Shown one piece after another: positions 55,090 to 64,000 of a stretch of 64,000 nucleotides of DNA. The translations under genes and the position numbers were made by a program. The notes under the pieces are model-generated. The model made no database searches. It had not been told where the DNA came from and worked only from the letters and a program-made list of their open reading frames with translations. This DNA is from Symsagittifera roscoffensis (lineage: Eukaryota > Xenacoelomorpha > Acoela > Convolutidae): positions 22,170,735 to 22,234,734 of the forward strand of contig NC_087069.1 of assembly GCF_963678635.1 (NCBI RefSeq), written 5' to 3'. How positions within the stretch are numbered: the stretch's first letter is position 1; each line of letters opens with the position of its first letter.

Positions 55090-55713
55090 AAAAATTTTGA
55101 TTCTGTTCCTTCTGATAAATAAAATTTTGATATAACTGAACCGCTGTTTGTGCAAAATCTTAGCGAATCAACTGTTTTTGGAGTTAAATCAATGTGTAAA
55201 TGACCTTAAGGAGTAAATGTTCCATCTTGATACCACTCTTTCACAATTGTGATCCTAGAAATAGTTGTTAACTTAATGTATTGATCTGTAAAACATCTCT
55301 CAGTGACATGAAAAAGGTTATATGTGTTTTTTGTAACCCAACATCTCTTACCAATTTGCTTTGATGGAACAATTTATGCTTAATATATCTTGTATTCAGT
55401 CCCATGTATCTTCCAGCAATAGCAATTCTTACGAACCGCTTAAAATTTGAAATTTTTTCACAAGAATCATCAAATAATAACAGGTATTTTGGTTTTATTA
55501 TTAGGAAGGTTTTCATTTAGTTCAAAGTCAACTCCATGGACAAATTTTAAGTTTTTTTTGTTTGCATTTGTCCATAAAGAGGTTAAAAATGTTGATAAAA
55601 AAAAAAAATTGTCAAATTTTGGTTGGAATGTTCCAATTTTTAACCAATCAAATCTAGGTTTCAATTTTCGAGATCCACTTGGTCTAACTGGCGAAATAAA
55701 AACTCGCTCTTAG
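55090..55713 (-). pseudogene. ATP: Polinton genome-packaging ATPase (FtsK/HerA type)
   Basis: Two frames read FVHGVDFELNENLPNNKTK and then KYLLLFDDSCEKISNFKRFV (Walker B with two Asp). IAIAGRYMGLNTRYIKHKLF and HQSKLVRDVGLQKTHITFF follow. After a stop, KEWYQDGTF, stop, GHLHIDLTPKTVDSLRFCTN. The Walker B-to-end order is that of the A32-like packaging ATPases that pump element DNA into capsids. The Walker A (P-loop) part upstream is not detectable. At least three lesions. Confidence 0.85.
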
Positions 55714-56398
55714 GTAGAAATTACTTAATTCATAGGTTTGGAGAAGGTAATCTATAACCGACTATAGTTGATAAAATTACTACCCAAACTGCTGTTTCTT
55801 CACATGAAGTTTATAAAATTATTCGATTGATTGCACAGGCTAGTTTTAAAACTATGACAAAAATTGGCACAGGAAAATTAAAAGAGATTTATTACACGTA
55901 CGTCCGAAAAACATTCATCAAAAACTTTCATCAATCAACTTTCTTTCATTCTCCTCATCAAAAAAAATCCTTAATTTAAGTGCTTGTAACTTTCATCACC
56001 CATCTCAACTTTGAAATTATAAAATTGATAAGGATTAACTTTTAAATTTCAAAAACACAAGGCAATACAAAAATATTTAGATAAATCACAAATTGAAAAA
56101 AAACATCGAGTCCAAATGCTTTTCTTTCTGCACAGTGAAGAGTTTTTGCATGAAAAATGATTAGTTGCTATACACCTCCAATCATATTCTTCATTTTTGA
56201 AAATCAATTTCTGAATTTTTGAAGATGCGTAGTCATCCAAGTTTGTAACCTTTGCTTTCAAAATTTCGGACAGAAGTTTACATTTTTCATAACCTTTTTG
56301 TTTTCAATACACTCAATATCCAAAACAACTCATGATGTTAAATGTTTTCGCATATTGATGAAGCGAATAATTAACATATAAACATAAGAACAATCCAG
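55714..56398. other. AT-rich, no gene recognised
   Basis: The Walker A part of the ATPase would be expected here on the minus strand but I cannot find it. Confidence 0.35.
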
Positions 56399-56842
56399 TC
56401 AGGTGAGCAAGAAAACAAGAACTAGGAAAGCTGGGTAAAACATAACACCAACCAAGTCCCTTATGCGTAGTAGTCTCCACAGATCCAGCTGCATCATGTA
56501 AAATTGCGTGAAGCCTGAATGTTTTTGCTTTGCAAAAAAATATTCCATACAGGATTTTCCGTATCCAACTAGACCTCCAAAAGGAATCTTTTGGTCCATT
56601 TCTTTCAAATTTATGCTTGGGTCCAAAACAATACAGGTACAAATAAGGTAAATTTTTCTTTTTTTTTCTACATTAGACAAAACCGAGGGAAAGAAATCAA
56701 CCAGTCTATCAAACTCCTCTTTTTCAAACTCAAATTTCTGATTGTTTTTCCAAGTGTTTCCTTTTCTACGATATTCTATAAGATCTTTTTTTGTAATATC
56801 TGAACGATAATTTAGAAAAACTTTACGTCTTCCTTTATGCAA
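56399..56842 (-). CDS. Unknown protein, possibly Polinton-linked
   Basis: 147 open codons, the longest unbroken frame in the right-hand half: KVFLNYRSDITKKDLIEYRR, KGNTWKNNQKFEFEKEEFDR, then IPFGGLVGYGKSCMEYF and a hydrophobic C-terminal VGVMFYPAFLVLVFLLT. The early part is charged and the end looks membrane-inserting. Family not recognised. Placement next to the ATPase, in the same orientation, suggests element origin. Confidence 0.4.
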   Translation of the reverse strand: MHKGRRKVFLNYRSDITKKDLIEYRRKGNTWKNNQKFEFEKEEFDRLVDFFPSVLSNVEKKRKIYLICTCIVLDPSINLKEMDQKIPFGGLVGYGKSCMEYFFAKQKHSGFTQFYMMQLDLWRLLRIRDLVGVMFYPAFLVLVFLLT

Positions 56843-57093
56843 AGTCCACTAAAACTGAGAAAATTGTGATTCTGTATCAAAATCTTGCAATTTTGGTAAA
56901 TGTTGAGATTCCAAATCGGTTAGTGAAAATTTCTGGGACTTTTTTCGTGAGACGATTTGTCAACGTCCCAAATTATTTTGAAGCAACCAGTTGGAAAAAC
57001 CAATGTTCCAATCTATACTGCGCAGCTCAAATAAATTTTCAAAAATGATTCAAGCAGATAAATTTTTGAATTACATGACTATAATAACATCAC

Positions 57094-57503
57094 TCAACAA
57101 AATTTTTGAATTTTAAAGTTCTCAACCAACATAAAATCTACCAAAACTTGGGCGAGTTCTTTGAATTCGTTCAATGTAAAGTTGACATAGGCAACTTGCT
57201 TCAAGACTTCGTTCTCCTTTGCAGTGAAGAGTCGAATCTGGATGTAGGGTGGCTCGTTCACACTGTACTTCTTGATTGTGACACACACATTTCTCGTCTT
57301 GTATTTTGCTAAATCCTACACCGCATGAAAGTTCGCAAGTAATAACCAGAGATTCTTTCATTATCGAGCTTAATTCTAATGCTTCTCTGAAACGTGACCT
57401 GAGCATTAGTCTTAGTCTTTTCTTCAAAAAACATTTTGGAGGTTGCAACTTCAGAACTATCGTAACCTTTTAAGTAAAAATAAATTACCGAGAGGAAACT
57501 CAC
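57094..57503 (-). pseudogene. Possible PC4-like DNA-binding protein, frameshifted
   Basis: 57309-57503 reads EVATSKMFFEEKTKTNAQVT then FQRSIRIKLDNERISGYYLR. 57094-57288 reads VCVTIKKYSVNEPPYIQIRL then NFTLNEFKELAQVLVDFML. The second half has the strand pattern and closing helix of PC4-type single-strand DNA-binding domains (V-x-I-x-x-Y ... IR-x-F ... L-x-x-x-E-F-x-x-L), which some large DNA elements carry. Low certainty. A frameshift separates the halves. Confidence 0.3.
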
Positions 57504-58202
57504 AACCAGAGAAAAAAATAGTAAGTTGCGAAGCTGGAAACGAAGTATATTGAACCAGATTTCTATTCAACTTTTGTTGACAAAGTTGTATCTATGAATG
57601 ACAAAGTTTTAAGAAATATATCGGTGCATAATTATATGAATAGAACGTAGTTTAGCAATCAGTTCATATATTACAATTTGAAAAGCCATTCATTTACCTG
57701 AGGATCATTCAATGTTTCTCATTCGAAGTGCTGATTTGAGTCGTTTTTTTTATTGTTATTTAAAACGAAATCGCACCGGGGGTTATTAGAGTAAAAAAAT
57801 TCCTTACTAGCTTCAGTACCCATAATTTATCATAAGAATACATTACTTAGGGATATATAGCGATATCATAGACTTTTATATAATCGGTATAAATTAATTC
57901 CTTTTTTGCCTTTTAATCAATTCAGTTCTAGAGCGAAAAGCGGGAAAATAATAACTGCAGAACATTACTCGAAAATTCAGTCGTATAAGAATATACAGTT
58001 TAAAGTTTGTTGAAATTTTTTTTCCGTAGCATTAAAAAAATAAAAGGGACTACAGGTGAACAAATTCCTTCTGCCTTGATAGAAATTGATCGAGTAGTTC
58101 TTTTTCTTTCTCCGTAAGATTTCGGATAAACATAATTGATTGGAGCATCAGACAGAAAGATTGCTCAAAATTCAATTAATAGTTTTTTGCGTTTTTCGTT
58201 GA
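57504..58202. other. AT-rich, no gene recognised
   Basis: Separates the minus-strand Polinton block from its inverted, older relative. Confidence 0.4.
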
Positions 58203-59890
58203 CATGCAAGACAATGTGGAAGTTATTCTAGTGCTCCATCACACGCTTTATGGAGAACTGGAGTCCTCTAGATTCTTTTACCAAACAAAGATCCAGCTGC
58301 AAAAAAATGAAATTGGTTTATACCGAATTGCAGCTCTAGAGACGTCGTTAGTGGACAAAAAACTAAAAACATGCATAAGATGATCGAGAAAAAATAGGAA
58401 CTGAAAAAAATTAAGCGTACAACAAGTGGGAGTTATTCTCGAAAAAAATTTCGATATACTGTGTTTTCAGAACTCAAAACGTGCAAAAGATGATCGAGAA
58501 GAAATAAGAACTGGGAAAAAAGTTAAGCGTAGAACTAGTGGGAGTAATTCTCGAAAATGTTTCAAAAAACAGTCATTCTAGCTAAGACTTATTAGCCATA
58601 TAATTTGAATTTAAATCAACGATTTTTTGATGCTTTTTGATAAAGTTCTCGTTTTGCAAGCAGTTTCTTCATCTCACACTCAAAAAATAGATCCCTCTAC
58701 TTCTTTTGACAAAAGCTTCAATAAGTTTGAATTTGAAACTTATTGTAGTCGCTATTTGCATATGCATGATATCATTTCAGTTTAAACCTTCAATTGTTTA
58801 AATGAAGGTTTTTTTTATACTTTCAAAACAGCAAAAACAGAACATAAGCAATATCAGAAGAAGACTCGTGTGGGAAACCAGATTCTTTCTTAACTATGAT
58901 AAGAAATTTGCTACGTTCTCTAATCTAAACAAAAGTTTTTTTTTTCAAAAACATTACACTGACATAATAAGCCAATTGTTTCAATCCTCATAAAGCACAA
59001 AAACTAGTCAAATTCAAGTCTCGGCATTCAACAATAAAGGAATTCTTGCTTGTCATGGAAACAGTTTGAAAAAGTTGCGGAAGAGTTTGACATGCATCCT
59101 TCTACTGATAGAGCAAACCCCAGGTGAACGGAACAACTTTTCAATACAGAAAAGGCTCACCTTTGTTTTGATTTTTGTGCTTTTTGGTACAAAAACCAAA
59201 ATTTGAATTGAAATCCTTCGAAGAAAACCTAAGTTTCACATGCTGTCTGATAACCCAATTTAAGTCCCAATTACCCAAATACCTGATAATCCAAAATTAC
59301 TGACTGTTAACCGTTTTCTGGCAACTTAGTAGCTGAACCTTCCTTCCATTATAAAGAATCTGAAAAAAGAACCTGATCATTACAATTACATGAAAACTTT
59401 TGTTTCATTTGAAAGCAGTTCTTTCAATAGATACAAAGTGACACTGTCACCCTTACGTTAGAACGATAAAAGCAAGGAAACTCAAGGATGATTTTTCATC
59501 TTTTTCTATAAAAGAGTTTCACAAACACTATAAGTCACTACAGGATGCAGCTGAGCAGTTGCATCTTCCGAAACTTAGCGGAGAACGCTTGAGACTGGAG
59601 AAGTTTAATTCTAATTTCCCTCGGATTACATAAACCTGTCGTTGGAAGAGGACTATGAAATACTCAACTTGGGAAAATCAGAGAAGTCTCAATCTTTTTT
59701 TAAATTTATCTAAGTTTTTAGGTTCTTTAAACAATATTGGAATTTTTTCAGGATTTTTTCCTTGTAATTGTTCTTTCATGTCTATTCTATTTTTTTCAAA
59801 TATAATCTCGGAAAGTAAACACAAAAAATGCTGCATATTTGAAAAACCGAGAAATTTCTACAATTTAGACTGCAGTTTTCAAAGATTTGG
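58203..59890 (+). mobile_element. Second, inverted and older Polinton capsid-region relic
   Basis: On plus, 58203-58400 reads DMQDNVEVI, LHHTLYGELESS and IAALETSLVDKKLKTC, matching the small capsid-associated gene. 59025-59110 reads NNKGILACHG then FDMHPSTDRANP. About 59210-59250 reads LRRKPKFHMLSDNP. 59485-59600 reads DDFSSFSIKEFHKHY then SLQDAAEQLHLPKLSGERLR. 59828-59878 reads CCIFEKPRNFYNLDC. Order is the same as on minus at 52700-50700, with more indels. So two Polinton copies of one family lie in opposite orientation. Confidence 0.8.
58356..58563 (+). repeat. About 112-bp tandem pair in the capsid-associated relic
   Basis: 58356-58450 and 58468-58563 share AAGATGATCGAGAA, TTAAGCGTA and GTGGGAGT(T/A)ATTCTCGAAAA. 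They encode the basic C-terminal end, e.g. AKDDREEIRTGKKVKRRTSG. Confidence 0.85.
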
Positions 59891-59900
59891 TCCCTTATAA

Positions 59901-60713
59901 AACACACGTATAAGGGGTTTCGACGACTCAGTTTCCAAATGTATGTAAACCTTCTTTCTTATTTGTTTTCTAAATTGTACTATGCACTGATTGGTTTCTC
60001 TCTTTTGAGATGTAAATTAGCTATAATTTGCAAAACCGGATTATTTTCCGATTGTGCAAATTATCGGAAGAACGAACACCTGAACTTGGATTCAAATAAA
60101 CTGGATCATTTTCAGCTGATCAAGCTACTCAAATGCAAAAAAGTTTTTGCAATGGGAATAAAACGATTGAACTAACCTTTTTTCAACAAAACTGGATCAG
60201 CGCGTACATATTTTTTTTGTGTACTTTACCCATCATTTCTTCTTTTTTATTTCTACCAGAATATCTTAAATAGAATTTTGATATTAGTGTTTTTACTTAT
60301 ACCAGTAATCATATGTTATTATTGTATCTAAAAGCTTGAACTTTTTTTTCTATTTGTTAAAGTCCAGTTTAGAATATCCAGGAAAATGTGGGAAAGTCCA
60401 GAAAAAAACAACTCACATAGAAACTAACAGAAGTAGATCAAATATTTAAAGTGAATCTAAAAAAAAGTTTTCCCAGTCGATTTTTGTATGCTTCGATATC
60501 AATTATTTAAGAATATTATCTTGAGAAAAATGCGTAACCTATAAAACTTTAAGATGGCGGGGGTAACATCTGTTGTTGCAAGTTTGGCATATTATAATGA
60601 GAAAATTAATGGTTTCGTCGGTTATCTCGGCTAAAAAAACAAGTTTGTCTGAGAAAATTGTTCATTTTTTGATATTTACCATCTGAAGGTTCCCATCAAG
60701 AAAATTATCTCAT
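59901..60713. other. AT-rich, no gene recognised
   Basis: The protease expected to follow the capsid relic is not detectable. Confidence 0.4.
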
Positions 60714-60913
60714 NNNNNNNNNNNNNNNNNNNNNNNNNNNNNNNNNNNNNNNNNNNNNNNNNNNNNNNNNNNNNNNNNNNNNNNNNNNNNNNNNNNNNNN
60801 NNNNNNNNNNNNNNNNNNNNNNNNNNNNNNNNNNNNNNNNNNNNNNNNNNNNNNNNNNNNNNNNNNNNNNNNNNNNNNNNNNNNNNNNNNNNNNNNNNNN
60901 NNNNNNNNNNNNN
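60714..60913. other. Assembly gap, 200 N
   Basis: Third placeholder gap of identical length. Confidence 0.99.
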
Positions 60914-61237
60914 GTTTTATCAATTTGGAGAGCTTTCAAACAAAAACAGCCAGTTAATGTTTTTTTCTTGAAAAACAATTTATTTAAAGGCCACACTATT
61001 TTTCTTTGTTATTAAAAATTTGAATTTTTTTCTCTTCAAACAAATTGCCCTTATGCTACGTTTTGGTCCTTTTTATAAAAAAAAACTAGCGTATAATTTC
61101 ATGAACCTCACAAACAATCGTAAAGTTCTATTTGAGTTGCTTTGAAGTTCATAAGATGAAAATTTTTTGAAAAAAAAATGTTTTTTGCGTTCAAAAATTT
61201 TTTTTTATTCAATTGAAGTTTTGCTTCGCAAAATCAG

Positions 61238-61376
61238 AAAAAAAACTGCGAAGCAAACGTTAAAAAAATTCCAAAATGCCAAGCAATCGTTTTCGCCTGT
61301 GCGTGGCCAAAGATTTTCTTGTTACACAAGTTTAAATTCCACCTTAGAAAAAGGTGAGAGAAGAAACGGAGTGCAG
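61238..61376 (+). CDS. Candidate internal exon 3 of an unknown gene
   Basis: Acceptor GCTTCGCAAAATCAG and strong donor GTGCAG|GTAAGCT (61377). It has 139 nt, phase 2 to 0, reading KTAKQTLKKFQNAKQSFSPV, RGQRFSCYTSLNSTLEKGER and RNGVQ. The two leading bases needed come from an exon ending in phase 2, as 41325-41455 does. Basic and Ser-rich, no domain recognised. Confidence 0.5.
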
Positions 61377-62340
61377 GTAAGCTAAAACAAAAAAAATACC
61401 AGACTCGAAAAAAAAACAAGTGGAGAGTTTGCACGTCTTAAAGAGAGCGTAAATCTAGAATAAATAAAAATGCTGCTACTGTAATTACTTTATCTTTATT
61501 TAATTTAAATAATTTTCAGAATTTTTGTTCTGTTTCGTTTTGTTCATTTTTTTGGCTTTCGATATCCTAAAATTGCGCTTTCCCCCTATTTTAAATTATG
61601 GAAGAAAATTGATGGTATTAGCGTGGTTACAAAAAGCAGTTCTTTTGGCAACTGTTATCATATGATAATCTTTGAAGAATATTCGATTCAGTAGCTCTGA
61701 AAATTGTACTTGGAAAAGAAAGGAAAAGTGTTTAAATTGGAAGAAAAAAATTATGTTGTTGTTCAAGGACAGTTATTAGCTTAGATTTAACAAAATTAAA
61801 ATATACCTCAAAACAATTTTCCTTAAAAGTTTTAAAACGTATGAAGAATGAAAGAATGAGGAAAAACAGTCTGCTACTCGCTTTGAAATTGAAATAACGA
61901 AATGTTAAGCCAATATAAAAACAGCACGTCATTAAATAAAAAAAATATATTTTTATTTTGTTCTGCTTTTGTGATCAATTGATACCTTTCTTAGCTCATC
62001 TTTCGATGATACAGCGTTTTAAAACAGACGCCGTTTGAAAAAAAACCGAATAAGGTTAAAATAAAGACACCACAGCTCGAAAAAAGACGCGGAAAAGTCT
62101 GAAAAATTTGATTGAAAACCAACAATTTTTGGTTGAAGCTTTATTGTAGACATGTAAAACCTTAGCAAAGCTTTTCTTACCAAACTTTCATCTAAAAGTG
62201 CGAATTTTAAAATTATTACAGGTGTTGGAAATTTTGTCCAGTGATAACCTTGATCGGACAGAATTCTCTAAGCTACCATCATAATGTTCGACTACTAATG
62301 TTATAAGGTATATTCATGAAATTTTGTCTGTTCATTTCAG

Positions 62341-62459
62341 AAATCAACTCTTGCCCGTACCATCAGCATTGAACAAGCTTCAATTGGCCATACGTGGAGT
62401 TCACAACTTACACAGAGAAAATGCTGCAATGAAAGCATTGAGTTACGACGAAAATTTAG
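62341..62459 (+). CDS. Candidate internal exon 4 of an unknown gene
   Basis: Very good acceptor (TTTTGTCTGTTCATTTCAG) and donor TTTAG|GTACGAG (62460). 119 nt, phase 0 to 2. Reading on from 61376 gives KSTLARTISIEQASIGHTWS, SQLTQRKCCNESIELRRKF. A second frame is also open (NQLLPVPSALNKLQLAIRGV), so the frame choice rests on phase agreement with the neighbouring exons. Not recognised. Confidence 0.5.
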
Positions 62460-63020
62460 GTACGAGTGCGTAACGAGGCTACAAAACTTTAAAATGCGAA
62501 CGAAACCTTCAGCAAAAGTATCTATAAAACTGCAGATATTTCGAAATTGACGTTCAACTCACTTTAAAAAAATACAGTGGATCTGCGTAGGAGGTAAATT
62601 TTAATCAATAAACGTAGCTGAGGCTGTTATCTAGGTCGCGCTGTTTTTTTCAGGATAACTTGTTCCGGCTCAATATTATTTTTTCGCGTTTCGATTTTGG
62701 ATTTATTTTAAACTTCGGTTAATTTCCTTTGTTAAAAGAAAGGCAAACTCCGCTATGGAAGAGCAAAATGTGAGACCACGTCAAACTGCCCTAAAGGAAG
62801 TTAGTTTATCAGAGAAGCTTCTTCAAAATTTTTATGCAACTACAACGAACCTCAATCCCATAGTTTTTTTCTTGGATTTTTGAAATTGAAGTTTTTTTTT
62901 GGTTTTTTGAAATTGAGGTTTTTTATAACATAAAAAGTCTGTATAATTACTGCTCAATTGCGTTCGTTAATTCTTTTCCAACTGGCTGTTGGCTGTTTCA
63001 AGAGATCTGATAAACTTTAG

Positions 63021-63116
63021 CGAAAAAAGCCAGGAGCTTACTGAAACGCGCACTCAGAGGCCCGCCTTTTCGAACATGCGCAGACGAGAAGACAGACCCA
63101 ATTCTGCAATTTGCAG
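63021..63116 (+). CDS. Candidate internal exon 5 of an unknown gene
   Basis: Acceptor AAACTTTAG and strong donor TTGCAG|GTGAGCC (63117). 96 nt, phase 2 to 2. In phase with exon 4 it reads SEKSQELTETRTQRPAFSNM then RRREDRPNSAIC, Arg- and Ser-rich. The gene would continue past the window. Not recognised. Confidence 0.5.
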
Positions 63117-64000
63117 GTGAGCCATTTAATTTTTTTCGATAAATTCAGATTTTTTTTTTCATTTATGCTTTTGACATTAAAAAAAACCACTCGTAAAATT
63201 ACAACCCGAAAAAAACAAAACACCAAAAACAACAAAAAAGCATGCATTGCACATATAATTTTTCAAAATTTCGTTGTACTCTTTGTTTTTCAAAAATCAA
63301 CAAAAAAGTGTGTGACAAATAGAAAAACGGAAAAAATAAGATTTTTTCATCTCATAGAAAAAATCAATCCGAGACAACAAAACACGAATAAGTCTTCAAT
63401 GTATTTATGAGGTTGCATAATTTATCAACGCAAGCATGCTTCCTAACTGCCTGGAAGGAATATAGACACCCGTTTTTTTAATTGAGAGATAACAGATACC
63501 GTTTTGTTGCTTTACCGAGATACTTGTCAGGAAAAAAACCGGGAAAAGACGCAGCAATTTAACTATGATTTGCAAAAAACAACCTTCTCCCCGAGAAAAT
63601 ATGCCAGAAACAAAATGATTTTCTGGAAATACTTTATTGGTCATTTTGAATGCGAGAACTTATTTTTGCTTCGTTGAAACTTGTTAAAATGCCCTTAACA
63701 ATGATATACTTTTTATCATATTTGAATAGCTTTCTTCTGTTTGAAAGGCTAAATCTATTTTTGGATAAAACTTTTTCCATAAACAACCTGTTAGCGCTAA
63801 ACCAAGGGTAAACTTTCTTATAAAACATTTTATTCAGCTCAATTTTTTCTAATTCAAAAGTTTTTTTATTGGGCAATCAACGTAGTTTCATGATCTAATT
63901 TGCAGCTAAAACTTTACATTTTTAACATACGCACCCAAACTAGAAATTTTCCAATGAGCATTGACGCGTTCGGTGAAGCGTTCATTGAAGCATTGGGGGA
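63117..64000. other. AT-rich, intron-like, no gene recognised
   Basis: Short open frames on both strands look like composition artefacts. Confidence 0.35.

Larger units (their letters stand above)
50204..55713 (-). mobile_element. Polinton/Maverick-type element, decayed core block
   Basis: In minus-strand order: packaging ATPase (55713-55090), a short conserved protein (55084-54824), retroviral-type integrase (54385-53503), a WEVA-motif protein (53461-52960), a small capsid-associated protein (about 52700-52420), a capsid-like protein (52411-50929), a small exon (50836-50678) and an adenovirus-type cysteine protease (50623-50204). ATPase, integrase, protease and capsid genes together define Polintons. 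All genes are broken. Terminal inverted repeats were not found. The window may hold more of it (42907-43188 and 56399-57503). Confidence 0.85.

Noticed and set aside
62222-62307. Extra exon VLEILSSDNLDRTEFSKLPS between exons 3 and 4
   Set aside because: It fits phase, but has an in-frame TAA and would leave a 33-bp intron. Joining 61376 directly to 62341 is open and simpler.

Overview
The window is AT-rich, repeat-laden nuclear DNA from an animal, probably an invertebrate. Long intact reading frames are almost absent. What can be recognised is mostly transposon debris of four classes: BEL/Pao and Ty3/Gypsy LTR retrotransposons, a Jockey-like LINE, and Polinton/Maverick-type DNA elements. There are also trypsin-like protease remnants and a few isolated blocks that look like spliced exons. 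I cannot name the species. Three runs of exactly 200 N (14250-14449, 36843-37042, 60714-60913) are scaffold gaps, so order and orientation across them depend on the assembly.

Layout. (1) 1-14249: a direct repeat of at least 5.75 kb is present twice (1-5751 and 8503-14249) and is nearly identical. Each copy carries a foldback element, short iterated motifs and the same broken zinc-finger gene resembling the N-terminal part of Polinton-type family B DNA polymerases. In copy A this relic runs straight into a 5'-truncated BEL/Pao pol (5752-7942: RNase H, integrase, C-terminal domain). In copy B the sequence stops in a gap at the same base. A perfect 187-bp copy of the integrase core and two 75-bp units with a tRNA-like T-arm follow copy A. 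(2) 14450-16602: non-coding DNA, a strongly C-rich and CA-repeat tract, and a trypsin remnant. (3) About 16603-23070 (+): a decayed Ty3/Gypsy element with LTRs, primer-binding site, gag, protease, RT, RNase H, integrase and a long pol tail. (4) 24518-24880 (-): the end of a trypsin-like gene. (5) 24952-36842 (-): a related Ty3/Gypsy element lying tail-to-tail with the first. Its RT is reduced to an inverted scrap and its gag has been amplified into an 8-kb tandem array with about 19 copies of a core. A LINE 3' end with a 12-bp target duplication interrupts the array.

(6) 37043-64000: AT-rich DNA with candidate spliced exons on both strands. It also holds a decayed Polinton/Maverick block on the minus strand (50204-55713: protease, capsid-like proteins, integrase, packaging ATPase) and a second, more degraded, inverted copy of its capsid region (58203-59890, +). 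A DNA polymerase B motif-B fragment lies at 42907-43188 (-). Five plus-strand exon candidates between 38555 and 63116 have mutually compatible intron phases. They could belong to one host gene whose roughly 20-kb intron holds the Polinton remains.

None of the mobile elements looks autonomous. Shared stop codons show that both large amplifications, the 8.5-kb direct repeat and the gag array, happened after the copied genes were already broken.
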